DNA of 64,000 nt from Viola odorata (Eukaryota > Streptophyta > Magnoliopsida > Malpighiales > Violaceae): the NCBI GenBank assembly GCA_963691705.1, contig OY829545.1, positions 29,189,475-29,253,474 of the forward strand, read 5' to 3'. Position 1 is the stretch's first letter. Every line of letters starts with the position of its first letter. Shown piece after piece: positions 56,201-64,000 of this stretch. The position numbers and the translations under genes were made by a program. The notes below the pieces were generated by a model. That model had not been told where the DNA came from. It saw only the letters and a program-made list of their open reading frames with translations, and ran no database searches.

Positions 56201-58396
56201 ATGAACCCAGAAAATCCCAACCAGTCCCCTAAGCTCCCAAATGCAGAAGCGATCGACGACTTGAGAGGCGGAGCACCGCCCGTTGTACCACCCGAAGCAA
56301 TGTCCTCGGTGAAGCGTCGTCTACAGATGCTCATCGACGAAGGCGAAGGCGAAGAGGAAGCTAGAGATGCCGCGGCCGCTGAGTCCGAGGAGAGCGTCGG
56401 AGGAGGAGACCGAGCCATCGTCGTAAGTGACATGGACTCCGACAACGCTCCTCTGGCAAAGAGAATGAGGCTGTCGATACCGACGTCGGCAAAGGAACGA
56501 GCAGAGAGAAGAGAGAAGAGGAAGAAGAAGAAGATGGAGGCCGTCGGAGCAACAAACCCAACTCCGACCGCCGCGACAGAACCACCTTCGTCGCCGCCTC
56601 CAGCGGAGAAAGTAACCACCGCCGCACCTCCGAAAAAAGCCCACCAGAGTGAAACAGGTGGCACAAAAGAAAATAGGGGGAAAGAAGCCGGCGAAGGACA
56701 CAGAATCGCCAATGGTTGCGACCGCGAAAGCAACTTCAAACCCTAAGACCGTGACAACCAGTGCCACCCCTACGACAGCCAAAAGCAAGAAAAAGAAGAA
56801 GGTGGTGGAAGAAGATGATGAAGAGAACGAGATTCCAGTGTTGGCCAAGACTCCGACCAAGACTGCTAAGGTACCTCTATTACCACCACTACACACACTA
56901 AGAGGCTGGTTAAAGTTTGACACACCAAACCACATAGCTAAATTGATTGAAAAATATTCCTGTGATATTCCTGCTTTTGCTAGGCTTGATTTTAGTTTTC
57001 TTGATCAAATGACATTAGGGAATAAAATTAGGGAATTTGTGCATGTTATTGGTTGGGTGCCCCTTATGTCTGTTGACTGTGATGCCTATACTGAGCTGTG
57101 TTTGGAGTTTCAGTCCACTTTTTGGTTTGATGAGTCCACTCTGTATGCTAGGGGTAGGGACAGACCTGATTTTAATGTTGCTGATGTGGTTAATTTTTGC
57201 TTATGTGATAAATGGTCCCATTTTTCCATCAATGAGTTTAATGCCTTGTTAGGATTTGCTGATATTGATAAGTCTCTGTTTGATTATCCCACTGATTGGG
57301 ATAAAATTGTTGTGTTTAGAGAGGTCACTAGGACCCTGATGTTGTTTTTAATAGGAATTCTAAGGCACACACGATTCAAAACCCTGCACTTAGAATGCTC
57401 CACAGAACTTTGTCTATCAACCTTTCGGGGAAGACGAAAGTTTCTGGGAATTTGTCTAAATTTGAACTCTTTTTGCTTTGGTGTATGCTGCACAAGAAAA
57501 GGGTCAATTTAGGTCTTTATTTGGTTCACCAATTGCATGCTTGTGAGTCCATTTCCAAATTAATTATAGGATCACTCATCACTTGGTTGGCTGTGCGAAC
57601 TGCTCATTTAGATCTTGCTACTACTGACTTGCACAAATTTTGCTCCCCTAAAATATTAGATTTGAAAGCCTTCGACCAAATAGGATATTTCCATTTGGAA
57701 GGAGGGTTTGTTTAGTGCAATACAGGTTTCACACCGGTGGAGGAGCACATTTTTGGCAAGAGGCATGATGGGAAATACAAGCTGAAGCCTATCATTATCC
57801 CAGGAGAAGCAGGAGAAGAGAATCCAGTTGAGGATCTTGGCCAAACCTCAGGCCAAGACCCTGCCACTAAAGATCCAGCAGTTGGGGATCTAGGCCAAAC
57901 CTCAAGCCAAAATCCCACAGCTAGCACATCCAGTGATCCTCCCACATGGGCCACGACACTTCATGACCAGCAACTCCTCATCCTTGAACAACAAAAGGCC
58001 ATCTTGAACCATCTAGGCCAAGACAAGCCCCAAGATAAGTCACATGAGACCCCTGCTGCAGTTAACGCCAATGAACTTCCACGCTGGGCAAAGGCATCCA
58101 TAGCCCATCAGCAGGCAGACAGGAAAGCCATAGACTCCAACCACAAGCACACGTTGGGAGTCCTGAATGGCTTTTTAGAGGGGATGAGAGCTTTGAACAA
58201 CTCCATTACCACAGTCCAGCAAGCTGTGATGAGTCTTCACCAGAAAGTGGACTTCATGCTGCCATTTTTCCGCAGAGCTGCACTCACTCAACAACAGCAG
58301 CCACCTGCGCCTTCTGCTCAACAAGTACCACCGCTTCCTCCAGTTGTTGATCCAGGCCAACCATCAGGCCAAGATCCAACCACTCCAGCAACCTAA
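56201..58396 (+). pseudogene. Athila B ORF2 (env-like), broken
   Basis: Three frame segments: 56201-56746 (MNPENPNQSPKLPN, acidic, then Arg/Lys-rich), 56649-57512 (LHTLRGWLKFDTPNHIAKL, FSINEFNALLGFAD) and 57395-58396 (INLSGKTKVSGNLSKFELFL, LKAFDQIGYFHLEGGF, TAG at 57713-57715, then NTGFTPVEEHIFG to GQDPTTPAT). Two frameshifts and one nonsense codon. This is the plant Athila ORF found after integrase; its function is unknown. The Gln/Pro tail contains several LGQxxGQD repeats encoded by the hairpin units. Confidence 0.8.
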
Positions 58397-59408
58397 TCTG
58401 CCCCCCCAGGTCGTGTCGTCCTCTTTTCTTTTCTTTTCAGTTTATGTTTGTCTCGCCACACAATGAGGACATTGTGTCTTTTAAGTGTGGGGAGGGTGTC
58501 CAGTATGTGAGAGTCTTTTTACTATGTGCTTTGATGTGTATATATGTGTTGTTTGCTTGAGCACAATTTTCCTTTGTGAGTCCGCTGGTAGCATTGTTTT
58601 TGTTCTTTTTATGTATGTTTGAGTCTGTCTTGTTGAGTGCACACCGAGAAACCCAGATTTTTACCTAGGTTGTTTAATGCACCACTGAAATTACATGTAG
58701 ACACTTGTCTAGGCGAAACAATGCTTTAGTAATAGGGAAGTGAACGAACATAACCTGATCAATGCCTAAGGGGCATATTACCTAATGCTACCCAAACATT
58801 AGCCATCCACATGGTCGAAGGACGTCTAGCTAGAACCTTAACAAACATTAGGGTCACAAGGCTTGCTACGTATGATTTGAGTGTGCTTAATTCTATCTGT
58901 TTGAATGTGAGATATTGAAAAGGTGCTGGAACGTCATAGGGCAGACATAGCAAAGGTGGAAGTTCTGGGTGCCCAAAAAGAACAAGCTCTGTCTATGTGA
59001 TATGCCTGTAAAAATACAAAGGGTATATATATATAAAAAAAAGAGAATAATTTTTGCCGATAAGTGATTTAAATGGCACTAGTCTTTAGGCACGTTTGGA
59101 TAGAACGACACATCGGTGGGACTCAAATCTGTGTTGAGTCTTGTTCCCTATACATTATCAGTCAAAATCTAGCAGGATATCTTGATACCATGTGGATGGG
59201 GTATGTTTAAGGTTTTGATTTGTCCTTGTTAGTCTAGCATTGGGTCATTTAGAGAAGTGTCTTGGTAAATTCAGTGGTGGGGTAAACAGCCGAAAGAAGA
59301 AATCTGGGGGTCTTGGTGTCTGTTTTGTTTTTGTTGTGTTTTTAATTTTTTTAGTGAGTCTTAGAGTCTGTATGCTTAGGGGCAAACATGGTTTAAGTGT
59401 GAGGAATT
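58397..59408 (+). other. 3' region of B
   Basis: Stem-loop ACACAAT-GAGGAC-ATTGTGT at 58458-58477, then AAGTGTGGGGAGGG at 58483-58496. Ends with AAGTGTGAGGAATT before the LTR, a PPT with one A replacing G. Confidence 0.7.
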
Positions 59409-60943
59409 TGATTGTATTCTATTTCATCATGTTTTCACTGTCCATTTACTTGTTATTTGGGCAGTAAATCTATTGATTTTCCTTGTATTTCCCATGCTTA
59501 GGCAGTTCTGGTTTAGAGGCCAATCATTGGAGGATTTTGACCACGAGCACTAGAGCTGATTTTCAGAGCATCTTGGCCTAGAGTTTGGCTAAGATCCCTT
59601 CGTGAACCAAAGCATCGATTACTAGATCGTCTTGGCCGGGAGCTTGGCCAAGACTCATTCGCGACAGGCAAATCTCGAGTAAGCAGCGTTGGCAACCATT
59701 TGGGCCGCTTCTCGCTTGGGCCTTGCGAGCTGGCAATTTACTACTACCCAGTGATTTCAGAAGGATCAATTTGACATTAATTCAAAAATCCTTTTTAGGA
59801 CCTCCTTCTATTTTTGAATATTGCAAACTTCTTTTGTAATTCAAAACATTGTTACTATCTCCTTAGATTTTGGAGGAGTTTGAATTAGAATAGGACGAGG
59901 GAATTTTAGCTCTATATAGTTGAGCTCTCCCTCTCTTCTCTCATCTCCTCTTCTTCCTCATCTTCTATTAAAAACATACAATTTCTTTGCTCCGGAATTT
60001 CCAAGTTTTGTTAATTCACGGATATAATATCTTTATGCAATTAAGTATTTTTATCTTCCATCTATGAGTATGAGTAGCTAAACACCTATTCTTGGTAAGG
60101 GTCGATGAGCTTCGTTCTTATGTATTCATGAGATCAAATCGCCCTTAATAATCTCGTCGATTTGTATTTGCTTAGTTCTTAAGCTTAATAAATCGCTTAC
60201 TCACTATAGACAAGATTTGATCATTCTTGTACCCTAGTAGAGAAGAGTTGCAGCCAGCCTTGAAGGAGTGGGAGCACCCATCGGATAGGTAAAGTAGGTA
60301 TCTAGCCTCGCGCCAGACTAGAAGAAATAAGTGATCTAGACCAAGACCAGATTGACAACCTAGGGTCTCCATAGGGAGGCAACTTGGTCTAGGTACTGTC
60401 TTCCCTTATAACATTTAGGAAGCGAACAACCATTCAAGGCAGCAGTCAAACGGATAAACTCTTTAAGCAACAAGGTGTCCTTTGGCTAGGATTATTAGGA
60501 AAGGGAGCACCCGCCGGGTAATTTGTAGAGGAGGGAAGTCAGGAGTGAACAGGAGCACCTCCACTCTATAACGGTACTATGGATTCAGAGATGAACATCC
60601 TTGAATCAGTGATCGAGTCATGAGAACGGAAGCTCCCATACCGCCCTTACCTGGAATCCCCTTTTATTAGATTTACCAATCTTGACCCCCAATCTTGGGC
60701 AACCCTTTGACCAAGAGTACTTTGAATCGCTTAACTATTTTTGTTCTTGTCTTAATTTTCAGGTTCACCCAATCAAAATCAGTGACGAGGAACTCAACCA
60801 AGAAGCTACGCCCCCTTAGAGGTCTTTGTGGACGATCCTCTTACCATAATCTACAAGCCTTTGTGGACAGTGATAAGTTGTATTTCTACCCCCATTTTCT
60901 TAAATATTTTACACTTATATTTGACACGTTCGACGCGTGATCA
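59409..60943 (+). repeat. 3' LTR of B
   Basis: 1535 bp, TGATTGTATTC to GACGCGTGATCA, uninterrupted, with hairpin units near 59569, 59628 and 60692. GTAGG follows. Confidence 0.88.
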
Positions 60944-60948
60944 GTAGG

Positions 60949-61665
60949 CAAGTGTACGCCCTTCTTTCTGCTGTCACTCGCCTTGGATTTCACCCGCTTA
61001 CTCTTGGGAGTACTGGCCATTTCTCTCTCAGCATCTGCATCTGACTTGGAGGAATGAATTTTTCTCTTTTCCCCCACAGTAATTTCTTTCTCCGCAACCA
61101 TGGGACCCTTTCCTTTTTTCCTCCAAGACAGTGGTATCTCATCGGATTCTTCCTCTGATTCGAGTACTGTGTCCTGGGGAGCAGCCTGGAAGGTCGGATC
61201 TGATGTGGTTTCATCGCTGGAACTAGTGGAATTGTTCTCGGATGGTGGAGGTTCGGTGGTGTCGTGTGTGACCTACACTTGGGTTGCCTCCTCTATTTCT
61301 TCTTCTCCCAGGTCAAGCCCCACCGTGGCTGGTGTTTTGAGCAGTTGGCCGGCTGTTGGAGAAGTCTCGGCCACAGGGGTTGTCATGGTGGTGGCGACTG
61401 CGGACTGTGCTGGCTGTGACGGTGGAAATGAAACCCTAGGGTTTCTCGCCGTGACACGCGGAGGAGAAGACGGCAGTGTCGGGTGTGTAGGACGGTCTCG
61501 GGTGTAGTTTCCGAACTGGTCCGAGTAAAACTCCTCCTCGTCGTCCTTCACTTGAATCGGCGACGAGGACGACGCTGCTACAACTTTCTTTTGTTTGGGC
61601 TTTTGTTTCGGCATGGAGGTTTTGGGTTTAGAATCGGTGCTTGCTCCTGTTCTGGTGAGTACCAT
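60949..61665 (-). pseudogene. Athila C ORF2, N-terminal part
   Basis: From ATG 61665 (MVLTRTGASTDSKPKTSM) the frame reads a basic, then acidic, Ser/Thr/Pro-rich domain (QLLKTPATVGLDLGEEEIEE), has TAG at 61273-61275, and continues in the same frame through SWRKKGKGPMVAEKE and KSKRVKSKASDSRKK. B interrupts it at 60944-60948; its remainder is at 41578-40503. Confidence 0.7.
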
Positions 61666-61837
61666 GAATGTGACGGTGGGTTGGATTTTTAGGGAGCTGC
61701 TAGGGTTTTGAAAAGAGGAAGAAGATGAAAGAATTGGTATTTTGATTTGGTCGGGTAAGTGAAGTGAATAGATGTAATGTTTGAGTGAATTAATTTGGTT
61801 AATGGGCTTAAGTGTTTTGTTCAAGCCCGCTAAGGCT

Positions 61838-62384
61838 TGATAACTATCGATACCACAGAAGTGGCATCTCCACTACCCCGCCGGGTGACCCGGCCATCAT
61901 ACTGTACCCGTCGCGGGAGACGAGGCCTTGTTCATGCCGCCCTTAGCCTGGCGACCGACCCTGGGATGGTCGACATCAGCGCGGGGGGGGGGGGGGGGGG
62001 GCTCTCATGCGGCATCCGCACGACGGCATCCCATCCCAGATCATCCATGACGTAACTCAGCATGACATCATCCCGTATGACGTCACTGAAGGCCACTCCA
62101 GCGGCATATATCACCCCAGCGACACCTGCCAGGGACTATTCCCACCCCTTGTCGGTACACTCATTCCTTTGCCTATAAATACCCCCACCTTTTCAGACAA
62201 AAGGGTAAGCCTAAGATAGCGTACTGAACCCCTGCTATTTTGACTACCTGCACTGACTTTGGCATCAGAGTGTTTACGCCGGAGACCCCTTCCGGCGCTT
62301 TGCAGGTGACGAAGACCCTAGTACAGTGTTCCCGACCAGCCCAGATCAGGCCGATCCTGCTAAGTATCCCCCGGACTCTTATCA
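61838..62384 (+). repeat. 5' LTR of element D
   Basis: 547 bp, TGATAACTATCG...CTCTTATCA. TATA box CTATAAATA at 62173-62181. A run of 19 G at 61983-62001. GC-rich compared with the Athila LTRs. Confidence 0.75.
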
Positions 62385-62386
62385 AA

Positions 62387-62403
62387 TGGTGCTTTCATTG
62401 AGA
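62387..62403 (+). other. Primer binding site of D
   Basis: TGGTGCTTTCATTGAGA, two bases after the LTR end. Confidence 0.7.
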
Positions 62404-62469
62404 GCTTTGGTTAATTAAGTGAGTTTTCCTTAGTAACCAAGCTCTGTTCTTTCTGAGAGTCGAAGGATC

Positions 62470-64000
62470 ATGGTTTCAGATTCAGAATGCACACCCCCTC
62501 ACACTCGTGGGGTTCACGCGCGTAGGGAACTTTTTTCCACGTCTTCGTCAAGTACATACGTCACATCACGTGAAACATCTTCTGCGCAGACAGACTTTCT
62601 TTTCGGGCTGACAACTGGAGCTTCGTTTTCTCAAACGGGCACCCCATTTTCCCAAATGGGTAGCCCGTTTCCGCAAATGGGTTCCCCTATTTCCTCAATG
62701 GGTGCCCCGTTTTCTCACACGGGCGGATCCAACCACTCCGTCCCTCCGCTTGTAAGTTCTAGGATGGATGGCCCAACTACTCCCTCCGTAAGCTCGATGT
62801 TAGCTCTTCATGCCCACTTGCACTATCTAATTGGGATGGCCGCAGACTCCACTTCTAGTGCAGCGACATCAGGTGTGTCTCATCGAGTTATTTTCACTCC
62901 GTCTATTGTCACTGATCGACTAGTATCGCCTCGTCTCCAGGAGAGTGTCCCTCAGACCTCACCCGCGATAAGTATGCCATTCAGCTTTGCGCAATTGGCA
63001 GACGAACAGGAGGAGTACTACATACCGCGGATACCGCGGATTCCTGTCTCCCAAGTGGAGTGACCGGTAGATGAATACAGAGAGCGTTGGGAAGGGAGGA
63101 GAGAGGGAGTCGGTAGGGAGGTATCTATGGAGCGGAGTGAAAGATCAGGCAGTAGGAGGCGACGAACCCGTTCGCCTAGGAGTCGTAGCAGGTCTCCCAG
63201 GCAGCAACGCACCCCGGAGCCTCGAGGGCACAGGCGACACCTGGACATGTCTCCTCCTCGTCATGATCGTGAGATCTTGGACGACACCGCTGGTCATCCT
63301 TTCACCCATCGTGTGAGGCACCACAGGGTCAGCCGACATGTTAAGCTCCCAACGGAATCATACGATGGCACCAAAGACCCCATTTCGCATGTTAATAAGG
63401 TGAAGGATTTTGTCCAGTTTCAAACGCACAATGATGCGGCGTTGTGTCAGATATTCGTTATGACATTTTCAGGGGTAGCCCGCCTCTGGTTTGAAGGACT
63501 CCCTGCTCGATCAATTGACAATTTCCTGCAGCTAGAGACCAAGTTTAAAAGTCGCTTCAGCACAGCTATCCCCATTCGAAAGTCTGCAGCAACCTTGTTT
63601 GATATATGTAGAAAACCAGAGGAGTCTTTGAACAGTTATCTTGGACGTTTCGATATGGAAATGTCGTTAACTCCTGGTATTACTATTGATTTTGCCATAG
63701 AGGCTCTGAAGCGGAATTGTGGATATGGGAAGCTGAGAGATACGCTGATGGTGGACCCCCCAATAACTTTAGACGCGTTAAGGTTAAAGGCTCACAATTC
63801 TGCTAGAATGGAAGAAGAGGAATACAGAAACAGGATACGGGATGCGCCGCAGAACGCCCCTCCTGCTCCCACGGCTCAAGGCAGTATGACCCACGACACC
63901 CGTCCGGGTGACGAATACGCCCAGCGGAAAGATTACATTCCCAAGGCGTCGAGTCGCCAGAAGGGTAGTTACTCTAGAGGAAGGGGCGACGGTATGAATG
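62470..64000 (+). CDS. Gag of Tat-like element D, with one in-frame TGA; runs off the window
   Basis: From ATG 62470 (MVSDSECTPPHTRG) a low-complexity N-terminus with repeated FSQMGSPF-like units, then TGA at 63061-63063. The same frame continues open to the window end (PVDEYRERWEG, an SR/RR-rich stretch, then Retrotrans_gag: RHVKLPTESYDGTKDP, GVARLWFEGLPARSIDNF, IRKSAATLFDICRKPEESL). The stop is one base away from a sense codon. Either a recent nonsense mutation or a readthrough site; the first is more likely. The CCHC and pol parts are outside. Confidence 0.75.

Larger units (their letters stand above)
41579..60943 (+). mobile_element. Athila element B, complete but decayed, with A nested in its 5' LTR
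   Basis: The 5' LTR (41579-42370 and 49416-50158 around A) and the 3' LTR (59409-60943) are both 1535 bp; GTAGG flanks them. The internal part holds a tRNA-Asp-type PBS, gag, protease, RT, RNase H, integrase and ORF2. In the first ~115 bp of the LTRs I count six differences, clearly more than in A, so B is older. Confidence 0.9.
37944..61837 (-). mobile_element. Athila element C, minus strand, split by B and cut by D
   Basis: Parts in minus order: upstream sequence and ORF2 N-terminus (61837-60949), the B insertion (60943-41579 plus one GTAGG), ORF2 C-terminus (41578-40503), a 3' region, then the 3' LTR (39266-37944). The 5' LTR, gag and pol are not in the window because Tat-like element D enters at 61838. 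The plus flank before the LTR is CCCAC; its partner duplication cannot be checked. ORF2 similarity to B and a G-rich tract before the LTR identify Athila, but C lacks the GGCCAAGAC units, so it is another family. Confidence 0.8.
61838..64000 (+). mobile_element. Tat-like Ty3/gypsy element D, 5' part
   Basis: LTR, PBS and gag only; the rest lies beyond the window. It is inserted into Athila C (sequence AGGCT directly before it would be the duplication, unconfirmed). PBS TGGTGCTTTCATTGAG is the type seen in Tat-lineage plant elements. Confidence 0.75.

Noticed and set aside
56176..56935. Minus-strand frames of 100-204 codons opposite Athila B ORF2
   Set aside because: Shadows of the GC-rich ORF2 N-terminus; repetitive Ser/Leu/Gly text.
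41740..58375. CRISPR-like reading of the repeated GGCCAAGAC units
   Set aside because: Units are dispersed over kilobases in a plant retroelement, not a spaced array, and no cas genes exist.
61983..62001. Run of 19 G as a quadruplex or sequencing feature
   Set aside because: A homopolymer inside an LTR; length is likely unstable or a read artefact, and no function can be supported.

Overview
The window is nuclear DNA from a flowering plant, most likely a eudicot. It is AT-rich, its genes have introns, it carries a nuclear tRNA-Leu and a CYP86A-type P450, and most of it is plant LTR retrotransposons: a chromovirus-like Ty3/gypsy family, Athila, and a Tat-like element. Ordinary genes cover only a small part of the 64 kb.

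Left part (1-10,074): a partial neprosin-family (DUF239) gene on the minus strand; a long inverted-repeat (foldback or MULE-like) element at about 3,022-6,308, into which a short non-autonomous LTR element has jumped (3,122-5,582, TSD TTAAG); a tRNA-Leu(AAG); a small hAT MITE with an 8-bp TSD; a truncated UPF0496-family gene; and a Mutator-type MITE with a 9-bp TSD.

10,075-25,397 is one insertion flanked by GATGG but arranged LTR-internal-LTR-internal-LTR: a tandem dimer of a very young gypsy element. Each unit has a full gag-pol ORF whose last ~94 codons lie inside the following LTR. The two internal regions differ at only three bases I found, plus a poly-A length change.

25,398-37,940: AT-rich DNA with a TA microsatellite, a 1.2-kb long-TIR element (possible Pack-MULE), an intronless CYP86A-type P450 gene, a dead L1-type LINE carrying an hAT MITE, and the 3' end of a B3-domain gene.

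37,944-64,000 is a nest of retrotransposons. Athila C (minus strand) lies in or beside the B3 gene. It was hit by Athila B (TSD GTAGG), which was hit in its 5' LTR by Athila A (TSD CTTAC). At its other side C is cut by a Tat-like element D that runs off the window. A is a non-autonomous derivative with an intact ORF that joins gag and protease to the tail of ORF2. B has recognisable but broken gag, RT and ORF2, and an intact integrase frame.

The most unusual signal is in A and B. A ~26-bp hairpin unit (9-bp arms RTCTTGGCC / GGCCAAGAY around an 8-nt spacer) occurs more than 20 times in LTRs, gag, pol and ORF2, and is read in all three frames where it is coding. A second, probably structural, signal is a stem-loop with constant loop GAGGAC and compensated stem changes, placed just before a G-rich tract in A, B and C.
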